From Kaistella sp. SH40-3 (lineage in GTDB: Bacteria > Bacteroidota > Bacteroidia > Flavobacteriales > Weeksellaceae), in assembly GCF_030686865.1 (NCBI RefSeq), contig NZ_JAQYUS010000006.1, positions 62,001 through 126,000 on the forward strand: a DNA stretch of 64,000 nt, written 5' to 3'. The notes under the pieces were generated by a model. It was not told where the DNA came from and made no database searches. It saw only the letters and a program-made list of their open reading frames with translations. The translations under genes were made by a program, and so were the position numbers. Positions 36,901-43,803 of the stretch are shown here, in pieces. Position 1 is the stretch's first letter. Each line of letters begins with the position of its first letter.

Positions 36901-37334
36901 AAAAACCCACGTCTTTGAATTAAATGATAAAATATTCTACCAATTTCTCCCAAAGAAAGTTTCTCATTCAATGCTTTTTTACGCAGTTCATAGGGATTTA
37001 ATGAAAACCAAACTGCTAATTTTTCCTCTGGAAATTTTTTTGCTTTTTTCCATTCTCTAAAATCCTTTGAATTTAAAGGACACATCTCATTTTCAGAAAG
37101 TGCTTTTAATAAAATTTGCTTTCTTAATCTTCTTCTAAAAAACTGTCTTCTTACTCCTCTTGCTCCAGTTCTACTTGCATTTTTTGACATTTCTCTCCCT
37201 TCTCCTTCAGCTAAATTATCAACACCCATCGGGAATATTCTACTTCCAATTCCAACTATTTTATTCTCTACATCATCCACTATCGCCCAGCCAATCGAGT
37301 TTGTTCCTAAATCTAAACCTAAAATTTTTGCCAT
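33963..37334 (-). CDS. cas9: CRISPR-associated endonuclease Cas9, subtype II-C
   Basis: The 1123-residue protein is in the compact II-C size class. RuvC-I has D8 (ILGLDLGTNSIGWA). The bridge helix is Arg-rich (SRTGARGVRRQFFRRRLRKQ, 54-73). RuvC-II has E571 in KVEMARDL. HNH spans about 625-690 with H650 in QIEHIHPWS, N664 in FGNK and N673 in DENRKKGD. RuvC-III has H788-H789 and D792 in RHHAIDALVMA. The C-terminal part from about 830 is the wedge and PAM-interacting region. All catalytic residues are present, so it should cut both strands under dual-RNA guidance. The gene starts 93 bases from the tracrRNA start on the other strand and is separated from cas1-cas2 by the array and parDE. Confidence 0.97.
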   Translation of the reverse strand: MAKILGLDLGTNSIGWAIVDDVENKIVGIGSRIFPMGVDNLAEGEGREMSKNASRTGARGVRRQFFRRRLRKQILLKALSENEMCPLNSKDFREWKKAKKFPEEKLAVWFSLNPYELRKKALNEKLSLGEIGRIFYHLIQRRGFLSNSRKGGTDDGIIFKGNAKEGKIGITKTQEHIEGKTLGTYLSEVYPKENEPFQDGLERIRNRYTTRKMYVDEFELIWENQKQYYSQFNDDLKTLFGGRKLDNYKEDGILFHQRPLRSQKHLVGNCSFEPTKTKCPISAIPNEKRRVWEWVNTVEYNGKKISQEEKEKFAYELMCLPIKKEKLDFKKLRKSIGKESTEFKFNYKDDDQIVGAYTISNLSNKKYFGKKWFDFSEKEQEDIWHVLYFFDSKSNLKEYALKNWNFTEEQAESISKFNVKDGYASLSRKAILNILPFLKMGYTYDVAVVLGGIKNVFGNEWQNLSEEKRYFFFDNINEIVRSKNKGGFIEIVKDILRKDYTVSEKQLRKLYHHSASIDVQELLEKLPLGKEADKEIQAIRNPVVITALFELRKLVNELISEHGKIDEIKVEMARDLKISKSQRHKIRKDNQRLERENDRVKNRLNELGTRITHDNILLYKLWEECKKTCPYTGKPISVSQLFSGEVQIEHIHPWSRSLNDSFGNKTLCFADENRKKGDKTPFEFYGSDEQNWASIKERALRLFYDTKEYPNAYHKFKQFVKQKFDDDFSSRQLNDTRYISKEAKNYLSKICTKVIVSPGQATSNLRHKWGLNSLLNDDNVKTREDHRHHAIDALVMACTKLSYVQELSKWNRYNRSYEMKIFPLPWESFVSDADIAVENILVSHKKLSNDITTRTHITEKNGKKYKNVGVAARGQLHKETVFGKRNFNGEEAFHVRKPIDSLTTLKQLEKVVDETTRKLILKRIQELGGLVKDKIPANTFFIADENGMKVPQIFLPNQNGKPVPILKVRMRENFSGAEKLKDNLNQWVNPRNNHHVLIYKDEKGNLKEDVITFWTVVERKRTGEPVYKLPFDGKEIITTLQINDMFLLGLNDDEINWENPDYYHLKEHLYRVQKTSQNDYSFRYAITSSVNNKIEEKRMGIKGIVSNNVIKVTISVSGKIQKI

Positions 37335-37393
37335 GATTACTGTATTTTCAAATATCTTTTAAAAATAGGAAAAATACGGATTGAAAGTTCATA

Positions 37394-37422
37394 TTTGATT
37401 AAAATAATATTTTATATATTTG
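37394..37422 (+). promoter_or_regulatory. tracrRNA promoter
   Basis: TTTG (37394-37397), 17 bases, then TATATTTG (37415-37422) is a close match to the Bacteroidota promoter. The start should fall near 37427. Confidence 0.7.
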
Positions 37423-37462
37423 TGATAAGATAATTTTATTCTAATCTTTAATCTTATCACAA
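37420..37462. repeat. 12-bp inverted repeat spanning tracrRNA promoter and anti-repeat
   Basis: TTGTGATAAGAT (37420-37431) is the exact reverse complement of ATCTTATCACAA (37451-37462). The second arm is the anti-repeat. The first overlaps the -7 box and the start site. The first arm pairs with the anti-repeat better than the CRISPR repeat does at the internal-loop positions. Confidence 0.85.
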
Positions 37463-37519
37463 TAAGGCTATATGCCGTAGATGAAAATCTTTAGTCCTGC
37501 TTCGGTGGGACTTTTTTTA
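37427..37519 (+). ncRNA. tracrRNA
   Basis: The anti-repeat is TTCTAATCTTTAATC (37439-37453), exactly complementary to the CRISPR repeat. TTATCACAAT (37454-37463) closes the lower stem. AAGGC then begins the nexus, GGCTATATGCC, as in other II-C tracrRNAs. A small hairpin AGATGAAAATCT (37480-37491) follows. The terminator is an 8-bp stem with a UUCG loop (37493-37512) and a T tract. It pairs with crRNA for RNase III processing and Cas9 loading. Confidence 0.92.
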
Positions 37520-37646
37520 TTTGTAAATTTCATTTTTGCGAGAAGAATTGAAATTTTTGAATCATTCTATTTAATTCATTGCCAATAGGTCACTTTTGAC
37601 TAGTCCTGAAAAATTAATACAGATTATAGGGTAAAAATAATTAATT

Positions 37647-37679
37647 AACCAAAGCAAAAACGTTTTTGCTTTGGTTTTT
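37647..37679. terminator. 30-bp perfect palindrome, terminator-like
   Basis: AACCAAAGCAAAAAC followed directly by its reverse complement, then a short T run. It lies in the 1.06-kb region between cas9 and ffh and belongs to no obvious gene. It may be the trailing terminator of the transposase fragment (minus strand) or of tracrRNA read-through. Confidence 0.45.
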
Positions 37680-37709
37680 GATTTTGTAAGTTTTCATTTT
37701 CAATAATTC

Positions 37710-37835
37710 CTAGTCGTGCATTTGATTTGGAGTTAGGTAATGATTAGAAAAAGGAGGGCGTATTTCATTGTGAATTTCAATTGATTCATCTACGATTCTT
37801 CTTCTCAATTTAGTTTCCACGTTATTGACTTGTCC
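37710..37835 (-). pseudogene. C-terminal fragment of an IS3-family transposase
   Basis: On the minus strand the frame reads GQVNNVETKLRRRIVDESIE, then IHNEIRPPFSNHYLTPNQMH, D and stop. This matches the rve-integrase C-terminus of IS3-family OrfB proteins. The rest of the gene is gone. At the break, TGTCCTAAAATA...TATACA (37831-37850) faces an inverted TGTATAGTTATTTTAGGAC (about 37925-37943), which looks like the end of another insertion element. Confidence 0.7.
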
Positions 37836-37938
37836 TAAAATAGATATACACAAAAACAAGTGTAAAGTTCATTTAGGATTATCATTTATAAGTGTATAGT
37901 TATATCAGGATTTATTTATTAATCTGTATAGTTATTTT

Positions 37939-38040
37939 AGGACGGGTCACAGGACGGGTCAAGGACGGGTCACCCCAATTTATACTTCATAGATGCTTCA
38001 CGGATACTTCATGGATAAAGCATGGATAGTTCATGAGGAG
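37939..38040. repeat. Short tandem repeats in IS debris
   Basis: AGGACGGGTCA occurs three times in a row (37939, 37951, 37962). It is followed by loose repeats of the type CTTCA-N-GGATA. The word GGATAAAGCATGGAT also occurs near 40689. From here to ffh I see no gene I can support; a 60-codon minus frame at 38130-38312 has no recognisable features. Confidence 0.55.
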
Positions 38041-38370
38041 TTCATTAAAACGGAACTATCAAAAACAAACATTCCACAAAAGAAAGAACTGAAAAATCCC
38101 TTACAAAAGTATAAATTAGCGCTTGACTTTTATAAATTCATTGCGTTGTAAAATTGAATAAAAATAAAAACACTCTTCATCTCTCCCGAAGTTTTGTTAT
38201 CGATCCCAGCAGATATTCTCCGATTTGCAACCACCATTGAAGGCAAAAAACGACCGTAAAGTACAGAAATATCTGCCAAAATAATTAAATTTTCAACAGC
38301 AGATAGAGTCAAAAAGTTCCCAAAAATAAATTTTGCTATTCTGATTTAAAAAAGTCCCTATTATTTTGCT

Positions 38371-38378
38371 TATTTTTG
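38371..38378 (+). promoter_or_regulatory. -7 box of ffh
   Basis: TATTTTTG fits TAnnTTTG, 19 bases before the ATG. The -33 region is poor. Confidence 0.4.
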
Positions 38379-38397
38379 CAATTCTTAAAGATAAATT

Positions 38398-39768
38398 ATG
38401 TTCAATAGCTTACAGGATAAATTAGATAAAGCGCTTCAGAATATTTCGGGGCGTGGTAAAATTTCAGAAATCAACGTTGCCGAAACGGTAAAGGAAATTC
38501 GCCGAGCGTTGGTTGATGCCGACGTTAACTATAAAGTAGCGAAAGACCTCACCAAGCGAGTTCAGGACAAAGCACTCGGTCAAAATGTATTGACCAGTTT
38601 GACGCCGGGACAGTTAATGACCAAAATCGTACATGACGAATTGGTAGAATTAATGGGTTCTACACACGAAGGAATTAATCTTTCGGGTAAACCTAGTGTT
38701 ATCTTAATTGCTGGATTACAAGGTTCCGGTAAAACAACCTTTTCTGGAAAACTAGCGAATTACTTAAAAGAAAAAAGAAATAAAAAACCACTTTTGGTAG
38801 CGTGTGACGTTTACAGACCGGCTGCAATTGAGCAGTTGAAAGTATTAGGATCACAAACAGGAATTCCTGTATATACAGAAGAAGGTGCAGTAAACCCTTC
38901 GTCGATCGCAGAAAACGCTGTTAAGTTTGCCAAAGAAAACGGTCACGACGTAGTAATCGTAGATACCGCAGGACGTTTGGCTGTTGATGAAGCGATGATG
39001 AATGAGATTAAATCCATTCATTATTTCATTAAACCGCAAGAAACGCTTTTCGTAGTCGATTCGATGACGGGACAAGATGCAGTGAATACAGCGAAAGCCT
39101 TTAACGACGCCTTAAATTTTGACGGCGTTGTTCTTACGAAATTAGATGGTGATACCCGAGGTGGTGCTGCACTGACCATTCGTTCGGTAGTTGAAAAACC
39201 GATTAAGTTTATTTCGACCGGAGAAAAGATGGAAGCCTTAGATGTTTTCTATCCGGAAAGAATGGCGGATCGTATCCTAGGAATGGGTGATGTTGTTTCC
39301 TTAGTAGAAAGAGCGCAGGAACAATTTGACGAAGAAGAAGCGAAAAAACTTCATAAAAAAATTGCCAAGAATGAATTTGGTTTTGATGATTTCTTAAAAC
39401 AAATCAATCAGATCAAAAAAATGGGGAATATGAAAGATTTAATGGGTATGATTCCTGGAGTTGGTAAAGCCATTAAAGATGTAGATATTCAAGATGACGC
39501 TTTCAAACATATCGAAGCGATTATTCATTCGATGACTCCTGAAGAAAGAAGAAGACCCTCTATCATCAATACACAAAGAAAAAATCGGATCGCAAGAGGC
39601 GCCGGAAGAAAAATTGAAGATGTAAATGCTTTGATGAAACAATTCGACCAAATGGGAAAAATGATGAAGATGATGCAGGGACCGCAAGGAAAACAAATGA
39701 TGGAAATGATGAGCAAAGGAATGCCAAAAGGAGCAGGAATGCCTGGTGGTAACCTTTTCGGCAGATAA
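38398..39768 (+). CDS. ffh: Signal recognition particle protein Ffh (SRP54)
   Basis: The 456-residue protein has the N domain (1-90) and the G domain, with GLQGSGKTTFSGKLA, DTAGRL, TKLDGDTRGGAAL and the SRP insertion box. The Met-rich M domain (about 325-456) ends MMEMMSKGMPKGAGMPGG. It binds 4.5S RNA and nascent signal sequences and docks to FtsY to target proteins to the membrane. Length is standard. Confidence 0.97.
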   Translation: MFNSLQDKLDKALQNISGRGKISEINVAETVKEIRRALVDADVNYKVAKDLTKRVQDKALGQNVLTSLTPGQLMTKIVHDELVELMGSTHEGINLSGKPSVILIAGLQGSGKTTFSGKLANYLKEKRNKKPLLVACDVYRPAAIEQLKVLGSQTGIPVYTEEGAVNPSSIAENAVKFAKENGHDVVIVDTAGRLAVDEAMMNEIKSIHYFIKPQETLFVVDSMTGQDAVNTAKAFNDALNFDGVVLTKLDGDTRGGAALTIRSVVEKPIKFISTGEKMEALDVFYPERMADRILGMGDVVSLVERAQEQFDEEEAKKLHKKIAKNEFGFDDFLKQINQIKKMGNMKDLMGMIPGVGKAIKDVDIQDDAFKHIEAIIHSMTPEERRRPSIINTQRKNRIARGAGRKIEDVNALMKQFDQMGKMMKMMQGPQGKQMMEMMSKGMPKGAGMPGGNLFGR

Positions 39769-39792
39769 GAGATACACCATACTCTATAAACC

Positions 39793-39824
39793 AATATCCT
39801 GATTTGCTTCAGGATATTTTTTTT
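39793..39824 (+). terminator. Terminator after ffh
   Basis: Perfect 10-bp stem AATATCCTGA/TCAGGATATT with a 6-base loop and a T tract. Confidence 0.85.
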
Positions 39825-39911
39825 GCATATATCTACGCATTTATTAAAACTAGATTTATTTTTAATCGAAAAGAGTGTGTAATGTTATCCAATCTTATAG
39901 TATATTGGCAT

Positions 39912-39943
39912 AAAAAAAACTGTTTCACTTTTATGAAACAGTT
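39912..39943 (-). terminator. Terminator of the beta-barrel gene at 39965
   Basis: AACTGTTTCA/TGAAACAGTT stem, with an eight-base T run on the minus-strand side. Confidence 0.8.
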
Positions 39944-39964
39944 CACTTTTTAAAAAAACAAATT

Positions 39965-40531
39965 TTATTGTTGATCTTTCAAAGCGGCTTGAGCTTTCGA
40001 GTTAGGCAGATAAATCTGGAAGCCAACTCCTAAATAAAGGTTACCCTGGCCGGAAGTATTACCACCGCCTACCAAACCCTGGTATTTTAAAAGTCCTTCT
40101 AAACCTACACTTGGGGTGATGAAATAAGCATATCCTGCCCCAATTCCCAAATCAACTCCGTTGGTAGAGTTACCTGTGCTGGAATTGTTTCCTCCAAACC
40201 CGGCGCTACCCTCTGCGAAAAAAACACCGTTGTTAAGTAAGTTGTCGATTTCGTTGGCACCAAAATAATATCTGGTGAAAGGAGCAGCACTCCAGTCGGT
40301 TTGAGTATCACTTGATCCTTCTGGACTTATTACACTAAGACCAACCTGAGCACCAACGGCCCATCTGTCCTGAATAAAGTAACCTAATTTTGGAGTTAAA
40401 TTCATACTAAACCCATTGGTAAATTTAACATTTGCAACTTGTGAACCAACCATCCAGTTATTTTTTTGCAGTTGTGCGTTGGCTGTAACTCCCATAACAG
40501 CCACGGCTGCTGCGACTAATAATTTTTTCAT
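39965..40531 (-). CDS. Outer membrane beta-barrel protein
   Basis: The 188-residue protein has a signal peptide (about 1-20, VTANAQ) and alternating hydrophobic/polar strands with aromatic ends, such as WAVGAQVGLSVISPEG, TRYYFGAN and LYLGVGFQIYL. This fits an eight-strand OmpA/OmpX-like barrel. No periplasmic domain is seen. The role may be structural or adhesive. It resembles the next gene in plan but not closely in sequence. Confidence 0.75.
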   Translation of the reverse strand: MKKLLVAAAVAVMGVTANAQLQKNNWMVGSQVANVKFTNGFSMNLTPKLGYFIQDRWAVGAQVGLSVISPEGSSDTQTDWSAAPFTRYYFGANEIDNLLNNGVFFAEGSAGFGGNNSSTGNSTNGVDLGIGAGYAYFITPSVGLEGLLKYQGLVGGGNTSGQGNLYLGVGFQIYLPNSKAQAALKDQQ

Positions 40532-41049
40532 AATAATTTTATTTAATGTTTGTTAATTGTTTTAAAAAATGGGTGATGATGTTAAGTTTTTAACAAAAAC
40601 TAAGCCCAAACCTTAATTGAAGGGTTTTTTTTTCACATTTCATTAAAAACTTCTATTAACTGAGGTTACCAAATAGTATTAAAAATTACGTTACAATTGG
40701 ATAAAGCATGGATTGTAGCGCGCTGCTATATGGAAAAAAGAAAATGAGGGAAAGGAAAAAAATTTCAGTATACCATTAGTATATTGAAGCGGAACCTCAA
40801 GCATATAGACAACGAATGGTTAAAGTACCGCCGTGGGATTATTTTTACGAGCCTAAAAATGAAGGAAAAACATAGAGGAGAAATTGAGCGGCTCTATCCT
40901 TCAAAAAAAAAGTGCTGTGATATTTTTAAAATTGACAGGTAGAAATAAATTTTCAACGCAATAATAAGGCAGAACAAGCCCATCACTAAAAACAAAAAAG
41001 GCCGGTAAAAAACCGACCTTCTCATTTGATATGAAAAAATGATAATGTC
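40532..41049. other. Gene-poor gap between two beta-barrel genes
   Basis: This 518-base stretch holds no gene I can support. A plus-strand frame of about 60 codons (about 40765-40945) contains NEWLKYRRGIIF and KEKHRGEIERLYP but has no start codon in a good place. It could be a relic. A GGATAAAGCATGGAT word is shared with 38.0 kb. A terminator for the leftward barrel gene lies at 40998-41020 (AAGGTCGGT/ACCGGCCTT). Confidence 0.4.
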
Positions 41050-41658
41050 TTAGAATTTATAAACCAATCCTAAAGCGATGTTGTTTAAGTCTAAACCAAC
41101 ACTAAAGCTATCTGTAGCTGTAGCACCATCAACATCTGGTTTTACAGAAGAGTAATTAAGAACTCCCCAAGTTGCTTCTACAGCAAAGTTTGGTGAAAGA
41201 AAATAGTTAATCCCTGGCGCGAAAGCGAAGTTAAATCCGTCTGCTTTACTTTCAGTTGAAACATTTCCTGCTTTAAGTGTGTTTTTTGTGTTAGCATAGT
41301 TTGCTGCCAATTCACCAAATACAGAGAATCTAGATGCAGGCATCCAGTAATATCTACCGAATGCACCAACTGCGAAAGTATTATCTTTATCAGATGTTTC
41401 AACAGTTGCTACTGTATTTTTATCATTAGAGCTTGTAAAACCTACTCTTGCTCCAATCGCCATGTTAGAGTTTACAAAATAACCAACGCTTGGCGCGATA
41501 GTAAAGGTATTATTTTTAATATCTCCTGTGGTTTGGTTACTGAATCCTACTGATCCAGTAATGAAAGTATCACCCATGTTAAATCCAACTGTCTCAACTT
41601 CCTGAGCATTCATTCCTGCGAAAAGTGCAACTGCACCTAAAACTGCGAATTTTTTCAT
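41050..41658 (-). CDS. Outer membrane beta-barrel protein
   Basis: I start this at MKKFAVLGAVALFAGMNAQ, which is a good signal peptide. The open frame extends 19 codons further, but that part is not signal-like. The mature part (about 183 residues) has strand motifs such as ITGSVGFSNQT, SVGYFVNSNMAIGARVGF, AFGRYYWMP and a C-terminal NNIALGLVYKF ending in Phe, the usual BAM signal. Substrate or partner unknown. Confidence 0.78.
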   Translation of the reverse strand: MKKFAVLGAVALFAGMNAQEVETVGFNMGDTFITGSVGFSNQTTGDIKNNTFTIAPSVGYFVNSNMAIGARVGFTSSNDKNTVATVETSDKDNTFAVGAFGRYYWMPASRFSVFGELAANYANTKNTLKAGNVSTESKADGFNFAFAPGINYFLSPNFAVEATWGVLNYSSVKPDVDGATATDSFSVGLDLNNIALGLVYKF

Positions 41659-41831
41659 TGTTCTATTTTTAATATTTAGAGCGCAAAAGTAATTAAACAA
41701 ACGTTTAGGAGCCAAGAAAACAGCTTGCGTATCCTTAAAAAATGATTTTTTTCATATTTGCCTTTTTTAGAAAAAAAAAAGTTTTTTCTAAATTAATTTA
41801 TGCTTATTACCACGCCTCTTGTAACGCTCAT

Positions 41832-42791
41832 TTATTCTTCCCGCTGTCTTTTTTCTTCATTACCGTAAGCGTGAATAATTTTCCGAACTACAGGATGTCT
41901 TACTACATCTTCTTCGGTGAGATAGACAAATCCAATTTCATCTACATCAGCAAGAATTCTCATCGATTCTTTTAAACCTGATTTCTGACGCATAGGCAAA
42001 TCAACCTGACTTGGATCTCCGGTAATAATGAATTTTGCGTTCATCCCCATTCGCGTCAGAAACATTTTCATTTGCGCATGCGTTGTATTTTGTGCTTCAT
42101 CCAGAATTACAAACGCTTCATCTAAAGTACGACCTCTCATAAACGCCAGTGGTGCTACTTCGATCACTTTCTTTTCCATAAATCCCTCCAGTTTTTCGTG
42201 CGGAATCATATCCCGAAGTGCATCATACAAAGGCTGCAAATAAGGGTCGAGTTTTTCTTTAAGATCGCCGGGTAGAAAGCCCAAACTCTCCCCTGCTTCA
42301 ACAGCAGGTCTGGTTAAAATAATTCTTTTCACTTCCCGATCCCGCAAGGCTCGAACTGCTAATGCAACACTCGTATAAGTTTTACCCGTTCCTGCAGGTC
42401 CGATTGCAAAAATCATATCTTTCTTTTCAGAAACCTTGACCAGTTTTTTTAAATTGGTGGTTTTGGCTTTAATGATTTTTCCATTAACGCCTTTCACAAT
42501 GATATCCTGATCAAAAACCAACTGCTTTTCGGTTTCGTCTTTTAGGTTCATTAAACTTTCAAAGTCTTTTAAATTGATCGAATTATTTTTAGCGATAAAA
42601 CTCACCACATCATCTAACTTTATTTTCAAAAGATCCAACACTTCCTCAGGCCCCAAAGCAAGAATGAAATGATCTCTTCCCGTAATTTTCAGCGTAGGAA
42701 ATTTCGATTTTAATAAATTAAAATATTGATTATTAACCCCATAAAAAGATTTGGCATCAATTCCTGTAATTTCGTATTTTAGTTCAAACAT
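41832..42791 (-). CDS. PhoH-like ATPase
   Basis: The 319-residue protein has an N-terminal KH-like region (about 1-90) and a P-loop domain with GPAGTGKTYTSVALAV and FVILDEAQNTTHAQMKMFLTRMG. It ends HPVVRKIIHAYGNEE. It belongs to the PhoH/YbeZ group, linked to RNA metabolism and ribosome maturation through YbeY. No ybeY is adjacent here. Confidence 0.9.
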   Translation of the reverse strand: MFELKYEITGIDAKSFYGVNNQYFNLLKSKFPTLKITGRDHFILALGPEEVLDLLKIKLDDVVSFIAKNNSINLKDFESLMNLKDETEKQLVFDQDIIVKGVNGKIIKAKTTNLKKLVKVSEKKDMIFAIGPAGTGKTYTSVALAVRALRDREVKRIILTRPAVEAGESLGFLPGDLKEKLDPYLQPLYDALRDMIPHEKLEGFMEKKVIEVAPLAFMRGRTLDEAFVILDEAQNTTHAQMKMFLTRMGMNAKFIITGDPSQVDLPMRQKSGLKESMRILADVDEIGFVYLTEEDVVRHPVVRKIIHAYGNEEKRQREE

Positions 42792-42894
42792 GTATCAGCG
42801 GTTTTGTGATTGTTATTTTTATTAAAAGTATCATTTTTATTTCAAACAGGTAGCGAAGTTTTCCACAATGATGTTTAAAATATTTTATTTAACC

Positions 42895-42902
42895 TAAATT
42901 TG
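42895..42902 (+). promoter_or_regulatory. -7 box of the SAM hydrolase gene
   Basis: TAAATTTG fits TAnnTTTG, 18 bases before the ATG. Confidence 0.45.
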
Positions 42903-42920
42903 TAATCCTTAAAAAAAGAG

Positions 42921-43748
42921 ATGGCAGTTATTACTTTTACTTCAGATTACGGATTGATAGATCACAGAGTTGCCGCTGTGAAAGGCGCAATTTTAAATTT
43001 AAAGGAAGAGGCTACTATCGTTGACATTACTCATCAAATACAAGCTTACAATCTTTTGCAAACCGCTTATATTGTAAGAAATGCTTATTCTTATTTTCCG
43101 AAAGGAACGGTTCATATTATCTCTGTTGACAGTTTCTATACCAAAGAACGAAAATGTATTTTATATAAAGCCGATGATCATTATTTCATCGCTGCTGATA
43201 ATGGTGTGCTGAGTTTGATTTTTTATGACATTAATCCAGAGGCTGTTTATGAAATCACTTTTAACAACCGTTTTGATGATGAAGTAAGATTTACATCGAC
43301 TGATATTTTTGCACCAGTAGCCGTACATCTTCAAAATGGTGGCTTGCCTGAAGTAATCGGCAGGAAATTCAACACTCCAAAACAACTTTCTTTCCCGCGT
43401 GCAGTCTTTAATGAAAGCGAAAAAATGCTGATTGGTGAAATTATGTATATCGATAATTTTGGGAATGTGGTTTCAAATATCTCTAGGAAAAACTTTGAAA
43501 AAAGCAGTGTTGGTTTTGAAAGTTTTATCGTGAAATTTAGAAATTTAGCATTGTCGAGAATTCATAATCAATATACTGATCTGGTCAATGACTGGCAGAA
43601 TGAACAGGAATTTCATGGCAAAGCTGCTGCAGTTTTTAATGATGCTGGTTTGCTAGAACTTACCATTTATAAAGGAAATGAAGAAAGCGGAGCCAGAAGC
43701 CTTTTCGGCTTACAAGTAGGCGAAAGTATTTACGTTCAATTTCAATAA
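42921..43748 (+). CDS. S-adenosylmethionine hydroxide adenosyltransferase family protein (DUF62)
   Basis: The 275-residue protein opens MAVITFTSDYGLIDHRVAAV, the family's Asp-containing N-terminus (D9). IVDITHQI, DNGVLSLI and GEIMYIDNFGNVVSNI are also typical. Members hydrolyse SAM to adenosine and methionine, and relatives are the fluorinase and chlorinase. The halide-pocket residues were not examined, so hydrolase is the default reading. It is monocistronic. Confidence 0.88.
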   Translation: MAVITFTSDYGLIDHRVAAVKGAILNLKEEATIVDITHQIQAYNLLQTAYIVRNAYSYFPKGTVHIISVDSFYTKERKCILYKADDHYFIAADNGVLSLIFYDINPEAVYEITFNNRFDDEVRFTSTDIFAPVAVHLQNGGLPEVIGRKFNTPKQLSFPRAVFNESEKMLIGEIMYIDNFGNVVSNISRKNFEKSSVGFESFIVKFRNLALSRIHNQYTDLVNDWQNEQEFHGKAAAVFNDAGLLELTIYKGNEESGARSLFGLQVGESIYVQFQ

Positions 43749-43751
43749 AAA

Positions 43752-43778
43752 AAAGCCGACAGTTAAATGTCGGCTTTC
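43752..43778. terminator. Bidirectional terminator between convergent genes
   Basis: Perfect 10-bp stem AAAGCCGACA/TGTCGGCTTT, with an A tract before it and a T-rich tail after it. Confidence 0.8.
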
Positions 43779-43803
43779 CTATTTAGAATTTATTAATACT
43801 GTT

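Noticed and set aside
37394-37518. tracrRNA read from the opposite strand
   Set aside because: Promoter, nexus, UUCG hairpin and T tract all fit the plus strand only.
38130-38312. 60-codon minus-strand frame before ffh
   Set aside because: No recognisable motif or signal for translation; it lies in IS debris.
40765-40945. Possible small gene between the two beta-barrels
   Set aside because: No start codon in a sensible place and no family I recognise; left as a possible relic.
41659-41715. Upstream extension of the second beta-barrel gene
   Set aside because: It would bury the signal peptide 19 residues inside the protein.
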